64,000 nt of DNA. It comes from Sebastes aleutianus. Lineage: Eukaryota; Chordata; Actinopteri; Perciformes; Sebastidae. The notes beneath the pieces were generated by a model. That model ran no database searches. It had not been told where the DNA came from and saw nothing but the letters and a program-made list of their open reading frames with translations. Location: contig CAKAKS010000038.1 in the NCBI GenBank assembly GCA_916700875.1, positions 9,775,719-9,839,718 on the forward strand. Reading direction: 5' to 3'. The position numbers and the translations under genes are program-made. Below, one piece after another: positions 1 to 13,400 of the stretch; positions within the stretch are counted from its first letter, which is position 1, and every line of letters starts with the position of its first letter.

Positions 1-721
1 TATGTAATATGGGGTCAGCAGTTTAAAAATAATAATAATAAATAATCAAACAAAAACAAAAAAAAGGAAAAAGGAAAGGACCAAAAAAAAAAAAAAAAGA
101 TAAGCAAATTAAAAATAATAATAAATAAACAAACAAAAAAAAAAAAAAAATGAAAAATTAAAAAGGAAAGGACCAAAAAAAAAAAAAAAGATAAGTAAAT
201 TAAAAATAATAAGAAAAAAAACAACAACAAAAAAACAACTAAGTATGAGTTGTGAATTATATGTAACATGGGGTCAGCAGTTTAAAACTTCAAAACTTTA
301 AACAATTTACAATTTAATGATGGAATCACAAGCAACATAAATGAAACACATACAAAACAAAAACAAAAAAAAGGAAAAAGGAAAAAGGAAAGGATAAAAA
401 AAACACAAGTAAATTAAAAATAATAATAAATAAACAAAAACAAAAACAAAAAAAGGAAAAAGAAAAGGAGCAAAAAAAAGATAAATAAATTGAAAATAAT
501 AATAAATAAATACATTTTATATATTATTATATTATATATTTTTATTTTATATATATGAACTAAGTATAAGTTGTGAATTATATGTAATATGGGGTCAGCA
601 GTTTAAAAAAATAATAATAAAATAATCAAACAAAAACAAAAAAAGGGAAAAAGGAAAGGACCAAAAAAAACAAAAAGATAAGTAAATAAAAAATAATAAA
701 TATATATATATATATAAAAAA

Positions 722-761
<40 letters not shown>

Positions 762-1080
762 CTATGTATAAGTTGTGAATTATATGTAACATGGGGTCAG
801 CAGTTTAAAACTTCAAAAAAGGAGAAAGTAAAAAGGAAAGGACCAAAAAAAAGATGAGTAAATTAAAAATAATAATAACTGAGAATTTCATTTTGTTTTT
901 TGAGGAAAAACTTTTTGAGGTGGTGTCATCTCATCCTCGCCCTGGGTTAAAGGTCAGGTTTTAATCTATGCAGTGCAAATTTAATATTTCACAATATCAT
1001 CGCTTCTGTACAAAGAGATATATATATATAAAGTATAAGTTGTGAATTATATGTAATATGGGGTCAGCAGTTTTAAACAA
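1..1080. repeat. AT-rich higher-order tandem repeat
   Basis: A conserved core (GTTGTGAATTATATGTAA then ATGGGGTCAGCAGTTT) recurs at about 1, 249, 570, 773 and 1037, separated by A-rich, AAT and AT tracts. Copies alternate between a TAAT form followed by AATAATAA and a TAAC form followed by CTTCAAAA. The array runs off the left edge. No coding content: the open frames are low-complexity. Confidence 0.75.
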
Positions 1081-1199
1081 CTTAGATTTGAATCATTAAT
1101 TTGAATCACAAGCCTTCTCCTGCAGGGTTAAACGAGGTTAAAACAAATCATAACACAAAAAAAGCCCGCTTGGGAACTGCTGCTTTTGAGGGAGACACT

Positions 1200-1433
1200 G
1201 AAAACTAGTCCCCGCCCTCATCGTGACGTATTCACATTTGATTGGCTGAGAACGCCGGGTGCTCAACGCGAATTGGCAATAAATCACTGTCAATCATTTT
1301 TTTAGAGGCGTGTCCTTAACCGTTGTGTCGTTAGGGAGAGCACAGCAGAAGTCATCTCTCTCACTAGTGCCTCTCTTCCGTACATCAACTGTTAATAAAA
1401 CAGCTAGTGGGCAAAAGACCGGCTTCAGGTGAT
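1200..1433 (+). promoter_or_regulatory. slc4a7: Candidate promoter and 5' UTR of slc4a7 exon 1a
   Basis: This stretch is GC-richer than the AT-rich repeats upstream. It carries a GC-box-like CCCCGCCC near 1210, a CRE-like TGACGTA at 1224-1230, and two inverted CCAAT motifs (ATTGG) at 1241 and 1272. An AATAAAT-type AT element lies near 1279. These sit about 160-220 bp before the exon 1a ATG, a normal layout for a housekeeping-type promoter. Promoter function and the transcription start are inferred from motifs only. Confidence 0.5.
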
Positions 1434-1475
1434 ATGGACGAACCTTCAGAACAAATGAGGCCCCTTTTGAGATCA
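1434..1475 (+). CDS. slc4a7: slc4a7 alternative first coding exon 1a
   Basis: It encodes MDEPSEQMRPLLRS and stops at a strong donor, TCA|GTAAGT. Joined in phase 0 to exon 2 (GLDEEALVDHGK) it reproduces the N-terminus of mammalian NBCn1, which has EQMRPLL followed by PDEEAVVDLGK. The ATG context is good (G at -3 and G at +4). The intron to exon 2 is about 18.2 kb. The exon is only 42 nt, so it is easily missed by gene finders. Confidence 0.85.
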
Positions 1476-4400
1476 GTAAGTACCCGCCCAACACAGTTAA
1501 ACCGTTATATACTGTGTGTCTCTTTGTCTCTTGTTCTGCCAAGCAGCCGCTGAAGTAACGTTACTAGTGATGCTCTGGAGTCAGACTCAGTGAGGCTGGC
1601 TGCTGCTATTGTTAGCCGGCTTTCTACTTTCTGACACGTGGCAGGGGGACAAGTTGTGTTCAGGTCTGTCTTTAAAGTCAGAGAAAGCCTTCCTACGAAT
1701 ATATACTTTGTAAAAAACGTGTTTCTTTGCCGAGTTTTCACTTTTTTTTTTGTAGTTTTCAGATAGCATTCTTTGCTAACGTCAATGAATTAGCAGCCTG
1801 TCCAGTGACGATATCAACCGTTATTTAAATTAGTAGATGTCCAGTTTGCTGGTAAGTCTGGACATTATAGTGTTTGTCCACCTACTTTAATAAACTACAC
1901 GTAACTATGTAAGCTTGAGTAAAGCCTGTAGTTAATTACTGTTACATGGCTTTGTACACAGCTTTGTAGTATTCCCTCTTCATGTTCAACAGGTCCACCC
2001 ACACTTGATATTATGTATCCCAGCAACTAGTCAGTTGATAAGATCTGCTGAAATAAAAACAAATAAAAAAGGTCAATTTGCAATTCAAATACATTCATAA
2101 TAATCTAATGTCATGCCATTAGAGAGGTAAAATAGACAGGAAACTGGGAGAGAAATTGCAGAAATCAGACACATCAGTTACAGAAGGTTCAATCTACCAA
2201 ACTCTCTTGAATTTTCATTTTAACTGAGTTGTGAGTTGAATTTTAACTGAATTGTGTTATGTGTAGTTTATTAAAACTACACATAACACAAAATACAACT
2301 CACAACTATGTAACAACTATGTAACAACTATGTAAGCTGTGCTGCCTGAGTAAAAGCCTGTAATTAATTACTGTTAAATGGCTTTGTACCAGCTTTGTAG
2401 CATTCCCTCTTCATGTTCAACAGGTCCACCCGTTCCCGTTACTTGATATTAGGTGTCCCAGCTAGTCAGTTGATAAGATCTGCTGCAATAAAAAGAAATA
2501 AAAAAGGTCAATTTGCATATCAAATACACCCAAAGTAGATTCTTGTGTGACATTTCCAAGTCAGGAAACGATGCTAATGTCACTGGGAGAGAAATTGCAC
2601 AAAATCAGACACATCAGTTACAGTAGCTTCCATCTACCAAACTCTCTTCAATGTGCTATTTTAACTGAGTTGTGTTATGTGTAGTTTTAATAAACTACAC
2701 ATAACTATGTAAGCCGTGCTGCCTGAGTAAAGCCTGTAGTTAATTACCGTTACATAGCTTTGTACCAGCTTTGTAGTATTCCCTCTTCACTGTTCAACAG
2801 GTCCACCCACACTTGATATTATTTTTATTTAAAAAGGATCCCCATTAGCTGATACCAATGGCACCAGCTAGTCTTCCTGGGGTCCGAAATCAAGTACATT
2901 AAATTTATCACATACAACATCATATTTGTGTTACACTAATAACATTTAAATTTTCCAAACATATATAAATGTTACATTCATACACATCTTCCACAACAAA
3001 AGAAAAACCATACATGACCAACACTGGACTGTCGATTAGCTGCTTAAGTAGTGTATACTTAGATTACTTAGAATCTTGTGTCCTAGCTAGTCAGTTGATA
3101 AGATCTGCTGAAATAAAAACAAATAAAAAGGTCAATTTGCATATCAAATACACCGAAAATAGATCAACCTTTCTTGTGTGACATTTTCCAAGTCAGGAAA
3201 CGATGCTATAATGTCACCGTGAGCCTTGTTTCATTAGAGAGGAAAAATAGACTGGAAACTGGGAGAGAAATTGCACAAAATCAGACACATCAGTTACAGT
3301 AGGTTCCATCTACCAAACTCTCTTCAATGTGCTATTTTAACTGAGTTGTGAGAGACCCACATCCTGTGTTTTAGGTGTAACTTGAAGCCAATGATTGATG
3401 AAGAAGTCCACTACATAAATTAGAAACTGACACATTTATGTGTTCCATTGTCGTTGTAGTTTGTATTTGTCCTTGTCCACAGGAAAGCAAAATAGTTAGC
3501 AAGCTTTCTAACTTCTCTTTGCCTCACCTTGACATATTTCAATGCATTTACACTGTCAAGCTGCTCTGTAGGTTAGAAATAAGCTGTGGAGGTAGGGGAG
3601 AGTGGAGAAATGTTAATTTCCTTTAGACACCCACATTTCCCCAACTAGTCAGAGGATACAACATTTTTTCACGGGTAATTAATTCCGTTACATAGCTTTG
3701 TACCAGCTTTGTAGTATTCCCTCTTCACGTTCAACAGGTCCACCCGTTCCATTACTTGATATTATGTGTCCCAGCTAGTCAGTTGATAAGATCTGCAGAA
3801 ATAAAAATAAATAAAAAGGTACATTTGCATATCAAATACACCCAAAATAGATCAACCTTCTTTGTGTGACATTTCCAAGTCAGGAAACGATGCTAATGTC
3901 ACTGTGAGCTTGTGCCATTAGAGAGAGAAAAATAGACAGGAAACTGAAAAAATATTAAAATATAAATATTTGTGAGGCAGAGAGAGGGGATGGTCTCCAT
4001 CTTTTGTGTTTGTGTGCACGTTTGTCTTTAAAGTCTGTGCATGTTTGGGAGTATTGATTGCATCCAATGGAGACTGATAAGTATCCGTTTGTTTTCCAAC
4101 ATTTCTGTGCCAAATGAGTGATTTTCCCAGCTGTTCAAACTCCATCTTCACTCATTAGATACAGGTCATAAATTCTGACTGCCAGTGCCTTCTTAGTTTT
4201 GCCCTGTTCAAATGTGTTAAGGCTCCAGGGATGTAAATAATTGAATGGCTAGTCAGCAAAAGTCAGCAAAATATAACTTACCCAGCACCTGCTAAGCACC
4301 ATGGATGTCCGTGCCTTCCTTCTTGTGTGACATTATCCAAGTCAGGAAATGTTCTAAAGTCACCTTGAGCTTGTGTCATTAGAGAGGGAAAAATAGACAG

Positions 4401-7400
4401 GAAACTGCGAGAGAAATTGCACAAAATCAGACACATCAGTCACAGTAGGTTACATCTACCAAACTCTCTTCAATGTGCTATTTTAACTGAGTTGTGAGAG
4501 ACCCACATCCTGTGTTTTAGGTGTAACTGTACAGTCACAGATTGATTGATAAGCATCTAACACACACAGCAGTGCTTGTAACAAGCCCAAAAAAGAAACA
4601 GCTAAGTTTAAAATGCATGCTGACTGTCTGACATCAATGCTGGTGTAGGGTTGTCCACTACTATGTTTGTGTGTGTGTGCCTTGGTATATATGTGTCTGA
4701 GGAAACGTGACCCTAGGCTGCCAATGAAAAGGAGTTGCTGGATAGCTATGGACTTCTTTCCCAAGCATGGACGTCAGTGCATTCACTGTGACACAGGATG
4801 CCGAATAGCGTCTCAGGGGTCATGAACTGGGCACCCGTTAAAGTGCACATCCCAAAGAACATACCATTGTTAAGCTCTGAGTTATAGCTTTCAGCTAGTG
4901 TGTGCATGTTTAAAACACATGAATCTGGTTTCAAAAAGAAACTCTTGTTGTTTTTGGTCTTGCCGGTTAACTAATGCTATTGTTAGGAGTCATTTTAAAA
5001 GTGAAACCTTGCTGTCATTGGTCCAAGAAATTGGTTTGAATAGTGAGAATGTCATCTAAACTGCAACTGCATAGTTAGTTGGGCTGGGACGATACACCTA
5101 TTTCCCGATTCAATACTATCACGATACTTTTTAAGTATTGCGATTCTACAAGTATTGCGATTCGATATTACGATTTATTGCTAACTTAACTTTTTTAACA
5201 CTAGACAATGGGAAAAAGTTGAATCATACACTTCTAGAGGCTTTTAATTTGGAAAATATCTAAATTGATTCAGTAAAAATAGGTGAATACGTTTTTTTTC
5301 CCACCCCTAATTGTTAGCCGTTGTTGTTTAGTTTGGCCCCAACATCTGTTCAATTAAAACAAGTGTTTTGGAGTCATACCAAGAATGAACACGCCATGAT
5401 GTAATGCCATTGAGTGGTTGTTGTTGTTCTGCTGCCTTCATGTCACTGATCTCAGGCCGTGTTTGTGGCATTTATAGAAGGCTACTTAGATGGCTTTGGC
5501 TTTGTGTTTAAGTCACGTCTGTTGGCCTCAGTGTGTTAGAGATGAACTTCCTTCTCCGCCTGTGTTTTGCATGTTTAACCTTTTTACTATAAGTGCTTAA
5601 TGGCCAAAGATCAGGCCTGTCGGTACCATGGTTTAATTGACCATCTGGTTTCAAACTTATACCGGAAGGATGGCGGGGGAAAGGCTGAGGATCTAAAGAC
5701 AGCGAAAGGAACAGCATGATTATAATAGCAGTTTTATAGTTTGGGCCGCTGTGTTTCCCTTAAGGGATTCCCTTTATTTGCGCTTGGTCCACGCGCCATA
5801 GTTTGCTTATTAAATGCACACGTTGTGTCACTGACACTCGGAACTCTGTGTACTCATTTAGCTCTACAGTGTGAGCTTTCATTGACTTCAGGTGTTTGCC
5901 AGCTTGCGTGGAGGAGAGGGATTTGCGCGTCCTGCTGTTCCACTAGTGAAAGAGGGTTTTAGTCCAGCAAGGGTAGACTCTCTGACCTGGACTATTATTG
6001 GCTCAGCACTTACTGCCAGGGCTAGTGAGTGTTTTATGAAGCTTACTCGCTGTATGACACTGCTTTGAATGGGTAATTACACAGAATGAGCCTCTTTGCC
6101 AGTCTGATGGCGCTGTGTTCTGTTCAGCTACACTATTAAGATCAGGGGTGCACACACTTTTTCAGCATGCGAGCTACTTATAAAATGACCAAGTCAAAAT
6201 GATCTACCTACTATAAAAATGCAAAACATATATTTATTTATAAATATATTGAGTATTCTTTATATGTACAATATATGTTGGTGTACCTTGCATAACTGCA
6301 TGAACCCATATTGTACAATATAACTCTGTACATTTTTTGTCATTACCTTACTCTGATGACTTGCACTGAAAGGAATCAGCCAGGGAGTAGCTGCTGATAG
6401 CCAGCCTCAAGCACACTTCCAAATGATCATCAGTCAAGGTGGAACGGTATTTGGACTTAATAATCTTCATGTGGGAAAAGGCTGACTCGCATAAATAAGT
6501 GGAGCCGAATAATGCAGGCAAGGAGGTAGCACATTTCCTCATGTTGAGGTACTTTTCCTGTGAGTAAGTTCCAGAACTGTCCATGAGCCCTGGACTTAAG
6601 CTGAATGTCAGCTTGTAGTGTCAAAATCTCATCCTCCACTCCAGATGAGTTCAGGTGAAACAGTGTTGCAATTTGATGGCTGACGTCTATTTAAAAAAAA
6701 AAAAAAAAATTGTTTTTTTTTAAAAAAATTTTTTGAATGCCATGCGATCTACCCACACTACCTTTGCGATCGACCGGTAGATCGCGATCGACGTATTGGG
6801 CACCCCTGATTAAGATAATACGATAAATATAATTAATTCCTACTGTACCCAATTATAAGCTAATTGGCGTACACAACAGAGAGCCTGTTTGTTTATGTTG
6901 TACCCGATCTACTTTTTGAGAGAATGAAATGTGCTTTCAGAAAGTAGGTTGCGATTACACGGTACAACAGGCCACATTAAGGGCTTTTTGGAGCCAATGA
7001 TTGATGAAGAAGTCCACTACATGAATTAGAAATTGACACATTTATGTGTTCCATTGTCGTTGTAGTTTGTATTTGTCCACAGGAAAGCAAAATAGTTAGC
7101 AAGCTTTTCTAACTTCTCTTTGCCTCACCTTGACATATTTCAATGCATTTACACTGTCAAGCTGCTCTGTAGGTTAGAAAGAAGCTGTGGAGGTAGGGGG
7201 GAGTGGAGAAATGTTCATTTCCTTTAGCCACCTACATTTCCCCAACTAGTCAGGGGATTCAAAGCAGCAACATTTTTTCCCAGGTCTACTTGTCTAGCCT
7301 TTAGATTACTGCTTAGAGTAACAGAACAATGCCCTAAAGGTAATTTTACGAATGTAAAGGAAAGAAAAGCAGATTAAAGGGCCCAGGATTGTTCTAATGG

Positions 7401-10400
7401 TATTATGCCTTTGTCTGTTGTGTATAGAGCGGACTTGAAAGCTCATCCAATTACAGTAAAATCTAGAGAACTCATCATTAGCTGCTAAGTGGGGTCTGAG
7501 TCTTGATGAGCTTGGTTTTCTGTTGGGTGGTGATGTAACCTGTGATGGATAGACATTGATAATCTTTGTTCCCTTAGCCTCTCTCTTGTGTATAAACACT
7601 GGGAGGTGCACACGCAGCCCTGTCCCAGAAAAATCTTTAATCTCTTTTTATCTTATGAGAAGCGGCTGTACGGATGGATATAATTAGAGCTGAAGCAATA
7701 AGTCAATTAATCAATGAGCTGATTGACAGAAAAAATAATAATGCAATTTTGATAATTGATTAATAGTTTTAGTCATTTTTTAAGCAAAAATGTTCCGTTC
7801 TCTCAGTTCAGGCAGCTTCTGAAATGTGAGGATTTGCTGCTTTTTCTCTGTCTTTTATGATATTAAGCTGAATATCCTGGCAAAACAAGTTTGATGTCAT
7901 CATCTTGGGCTTTAACACTATTTTTGTAGACCAAACAGTTAGGATGATAATCAGATCATTCGTTGCAGCCCTAGATAGGGTATATGGATGTATAGTGGGG
8001 GTAACTTGACACAAAGGTGCATTTTCATGGACAACATGAAAGCTTAAAACAGAGCAGTACATGTTTTGGCCCCAGTATGCTTCATCAGAACTGCTTGTTG
8101 GATGGTTAATTAAATATATTGAAATTACTTCACTAATTTTAATTCAAGCCAACTGTAGCTGACTACAAAGAGCCATGAACAGAAAGATAAAATGTTTGCC
8201 CCCGTGGCAAAACCTGAATTTGATTACAATTTTCCACAGACTATGTTCAGTTTCCCAGTAACAACACTACAAATATGGCTCTGTTTTTCTCTACTCCTTT
8301 GAATGCACGTGGTCGTCGGTGGCATGCCAGCACACTGGATGTAACGTACAGTACAGCTTTGTACCACCAGCATACTAATATTGCACATCATTACAGCACT
8401 GCCTCTTATTGTGACTTTAATTGAGATTTAACCCCTAACTTGAACAGCTCTGAAGCTATTCAGGGAACATCAGTAGTTTATAATGGTTGTTATGGTTAGA
8501 TCTGGGTCTGAATGTGTTTAATGCAAAGTTATTAATATTTCTCTGCTTTGAAAAGGCAAAAGCAGACACATACTGCATTCTTAATTATACAGTTTGCCAA
8601 TATACAACACTGTAAAAAGTTGTTGAAAGAAGAGCTAAGTCATTTATCAAATGTGAGGATTTGCTGCTTTTCCTTGTCTTACATTACAATAAACTGTATA
8701 ATTTGGGGTTTTGGACTGTTGGTCTGGAAAAAAAGCAATTTGAAAACATAACCCAGGTCTCTGAAAACTTGTGATGGGACTTTTTTTCATTGCCATTCTG
8801 TTGCTAGGGCAACAGCTTTGGTCCAAGTTTACTTCGGGTGTGTCTGAAATCATTCACTCATTCACTACTCCCTACTTACTATCCATGGAGTTCTATGTAG
8901 AGGACTATATAGTGAGCTCATCGGCAAAATAAAAAAAACACTTTTCGGACACGACTCGGGTAATTTTCTCGGCGCCGTTAATTACGTCATTGCTGTCACC
9001 CAATCAAAACGTGCCAGATCAACGTCTGATGATAGACCATCCATAATAAATACCGACATGTATTTTTGTGTGTGATAAATACATATGTAAGCTATTTTGT
9101 TCAGTTTTCTCTTAGTGAAATGCTCTGAATGAATTTAAGTTCCCCTTGGTAAGCAGTGCGGCAGCATATATTAAGGGGGCCCATTTAGAATGTTAATGTT
9201 GTCATATTTTAAAAGGTCCGTAGACCAAACAATTAATTCTAAAATAATATTGTCACATTAATCAAAATAATTGTTAGTTGCTGCCCCAGTAGAAAGTTAA
9301 AGCTCTAAATTCTTGTGCAAATCCTTATTTACTTAAAGTCAATTTTCTAAAACATTTAACTTGAAAATACTTGTTTTGCTGCACGATACTACGGCCTTGC
9401 CCTTTGTTCAGCCTCATGACCTCAGGTTGTTCAGTCGTATTAGCCTGATGCCTCAGCTCAGTGAGGGTTCAGCCTTTAGATGGCACCCTTTCCATTTAAT
9501 CTCAAGCACACTTTATATATCTCATACCAGGGAGGGTATCTTAATTTTAGGCTTGGTTTCACCTTTGCCTTTATGGCTTTGTGGTTAGTCTACTTAGAAG
9601 TGAGTGGCGCTGTGGCGGATGCTGAGGGATCTAAAGGGTCTCTCCGGACTGAGATCCACTTTGTTTTCTTCCATTAAAAAATTGTTGCTGCTTAGGTTTC
9701 AGAAATATGTTCCTTTTGCCCTACTCATGTAACAGTTCTTGTTGTGGACAGAGAACAAATAAGCCATAGTTCTTTATAAAATGACAGGTTGTTGAAAGAC
9801 ATGTGCAACCTCCAGGCTATGATGAAGGATTGTGAATGTCAAAGGCAGAGAGGCATTTGAAATCTTAATGAATCCACAGTGCTTTTTCAATTCATTGCAC
9901 CCTCTGAGGAATGGCGAACTCACACGTGTGCTTGTTTCTATTTATCTGTGTTGGGGGTGGGGTCTTCATTTGTGACCTGAATACCTCAGCGGGTGAGCAT
10001 TTGAATGCCCTCCAAATTTGTGTGTGTATGTCCTCCGTGTGGTGGTGTGTATGCGTGCGTGTTTTAGGCTCTTGGCTGGGCGAATAAAATATTCATGGTG
10101 GCATGGAGGAATTGGCTGCTGAGCAAGGAGCGGGCCGACAGGGTAGAGCAGAGCACTGTGTGTTCAGGAGCAGCTCGCTCCCTCTCTCTCTCTCTCTCTC
10201 TCTCCTCCTCTCTCTGTATAAAGAGATGAGCGGAGGAAGAGGGAACAGACGAGTGCGACAGTGTCCCTGTTAGCGCTTAGCTCACACACACCTTCTACAA
10301 CAGAAATAGCCGCCAGAAAGAAGGAACTGGCTGACGTCCCTGCTGCCTTTTGCTTTGCGGATGTTTTAGTCTAAATGGATGATCAGAGCGAAGGGGAGCA

Positions 10401-13400
10401 TGTGCTTACGGTACGTCTGGTCCTGTGTGTGTGTGTGTGGTTCTGTCATGTTCAACACTTGAACAGGATCCTGTGGCTCTCTGTGTGTGCAGTGTTGTTG
10501 CTGTGTTTTCTATTGGTTTGTCCTCTTGTGTTCTTCTACGGTGGAGTGGAGTCTGTGCTACTGAATGGGACAGGTGGTCCGTACAGACAAGCTGTTGCCT
10601 CATTGGACATGTCTCTTGAAATGGAAACGCTTCTTTTATACTCTTTAATCGCCTCAAGGAGCAGGAAAGAGAGGGAACCGACCGAGACAGTTATGGCTGC
10701 TTGTAGGAGCGGGACAAGGAGAACAGGAAGGAAGAGAGGAGAGAGACGAGGAGTGTTGGGGAGAGGAGGGTAGCTGAATGCAAACAAGGTGCATGCTGTC
10801 AATAGAGATGACGTTTGTTGGCTGAAGTGAAATTAAACAAAATGCTTTTTTCCATTCAGTCTAGCTAAAATTACTATGCCCAGAGCGGGAGCAAGGCGGG
10901 ACTGTCAGAGGAAAATATTTGTGAGGCAGAGAGGGGATGGTCTCCATCTTTTGTGTTTGTGTGCATGTTTGTCTGCAAAGTCTGTGCATGTTTGGGAGTA
11001 TTGATTGCCTCCAATGGAGTCTATGATTAGTATCTGTTTGTTTTCCAACATTTCTGAGCCAATTGAGTGTTTTTCCCAGCTGTTTAAACTCCATCTTCCC
11101 TCATTAGATACAGATCACAAGCTTCTGACTGCCAGTGCCTTCTTAGTTTTGCCCTGTTCAAATATGTTAAGGCTCCAGGGATGTAAATAATTGAATGGCT
11201 AGTCAGCAAAAGTCAGCAAAATATAACTTACCCAGCACCTGCTTAGCACCATGGATGTCCGTGCCTTCCTGAAAAGACTTTCCCAAATTATGTAATACAT
11301 GTGCATATAATGTAATGTCCATATTTTGGTTAGCAGCCATCTATAATCTATCAAATTATCTTTCTGTTTTCAGACATCCTTTAATTGGTTACATAATTTA
11401 ACATTAATTGGCAGTAAATGTATGCCAATATTCTCATCCGTGGTATGCATGTATTGTGCATTTTGGCAGTGCGAGACAGAGAGATATTCAGTAATCTCAA
11501 GGGACAGGTCTCTCACTATGTAACACCTCTCTTACGTCAGTCTCTATCGATTGGATCGGGTCCCAGTTAAGCAAGTCTGGCAAGGAGCTGAGATTAGAGG
11601 GAACCGGGCCTGTTGGCTTGTTGGGTGGCTGGTTGTTTTATTCACTGTCTGGCTGGCTGGAGATGTGTTTGGCTGCTGTGTGGTTAAAATCCCTCCCACA
11701 CAAACATACTAACAGAAGTGATATTAATCTATGTGTTGTCACTGAAAAAGAAAATTACTTTAAAGTGTAAAAAATGCAAGGCTGAAACGATTAGTCGATC
11801 AGAGACATTAGATGTCACATAAAAGTGGTGTACAGATTAATTTGAGATGCAGCTCAGCACTGTGTCAAGTTGTTCTAGTCATAAATCAGAAATAAACACA
11901 AATGAATGAATTAATGAATGAATGAATTAAAATACATTTTGAAAGTATATAAGGGCTTAGCACATTATGATAGAAGTATATGATGGTCATTCCCATGCTC
12001 TATTACGTCTCATAAGTTGTTGCAGCAATTATTGGTTTGATGCCATTTGTTACACAGATTTGGTGCTAAATTTAACCATTTTCTTACCACTCGAGAATTG
12101 ATTTAAAATGATCAATTATTCCTCCAACATACCACATTAAGACACTAAGACCTTGAGGAACACCATAGAAAAAGTCATTCTGTGATTTGGTATCAAAAAC
12201 TTTAGACATTTTAGAGATTTCTGCAAGAATTGGCGATTGGATGGCGAGCACTTCTGTTTTGAAAACTGCTCAGAAACCTCCTTATTGTCAATCTACCTAG
12301 GAAAGCCATCCATCCTCCGAATGCCCTAGGTCTGTAGTTTGTGGCTGTAAAGTTTCATGAGGCTGTGATTATCCTAGAGGTCATAACAGGTCATTTTATA
12401 CAGTGAGGTCAAATTTTAAAAAATGGTCTCACTACAATGAAATGGCTACTATGGGGACTAACATCTTCAGCCATGATTACAATTGGGCTCATTGGATCCA
12501 CACGAGTCTCAGCTTTCCAGTGATACCCAATTTATGTAATTCCAAGACTGTTTAGGGACCCCAGTGTGCAGAAATATTCAAATTCACCATTATTAGAATA
12601 GGCGAAAATAGCACATTTGTACTGCATGCATAAAGACCTGTGTGGGTCATAAATTGGGCATGTCTGATAAGGGGAGACTCATGAGTACCCATAGAACCCA
12701 TTTTCATTCACATATCTTGAGGTCAGAGGTCAAGGGACCCCTTTTGAAAATGGCCCCCTTTGAAAATGGCAATGCCAGTTTTACTCCCCAAAATGTAGCC
12801 TAAATTTGAAGCGTTATTTAGCCTCCTTCCCGACAAGCTAGCATGACATGGTTGTTACCAATGGATTTAGTTTCATATGATATCTGTATCTTCACTCTAG
12901 CTATAATGAACCTGCTACAGCTTCTGAAAGACAGTCAAATCGGTCGGGATCGCCCGCGATACCGCAGGTCTCGGGGTTTGATTTGAGTAAAAAATGTCAA
13001 ACATTTTCTGGTTCCAGCCTCTCAGTTGTGAGTACTTGTTTTTTATTTATCTTATATGATATTAAAATTAATATCTGAGTTATGAACTGTTTCTGATCTT
13101 GAGTAGCGCCTTTGAGCAGTTTTTCTATGAGGTTGTCACGTTTGTCTCGTGCATGCACACAAGGATACACATGCATGCGCTCATGCACGTACAGTTGGTG
13201 ACATGATACACATTCCTGCCAATGGTGTCACACTATCCCACTGATCTACAGGTGCCGGCTATGTGCCAAGATATGCAGCAATGCGCTGGCAGAGGCAGGA
13301 GAGAAGAAGATAGCTTTCTAATAAACCATGATGGACAATGTTGTATTCAAACTTTTATGAAGTTTTCAAGGGTTTTAAGGGGAAGGAAAAATCCAGAGTG

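Larger units (their letters stand above)
1860..4500. repeat. Tandem array of a roughly 400-bp unit with insertions
   Basis: Four to five units share the markers CAGGTCCACCC (near 1990, 2421, 2799, 3737), GATAAGATCTGC (2038, 2472, 3098, 3788) and GAAATTGCA..AATCAGACACATCAG (2150, 2587, 3265, 4412). Unit 3 is split by an insertion at about 2821-3070, and the last unit by the segment at 3945-4318. Short palindromes of GTTATGTGTAGTTT and its complement sit between units. All within slc4a7 intron 1. Confidence 0.7.

Noticed and set aside
10375..10773. 132-codon plus-strand frame
   Set aside because: Only the first 12 codons are exon 1b; the rest runs past a good GTACGT donor into intron.
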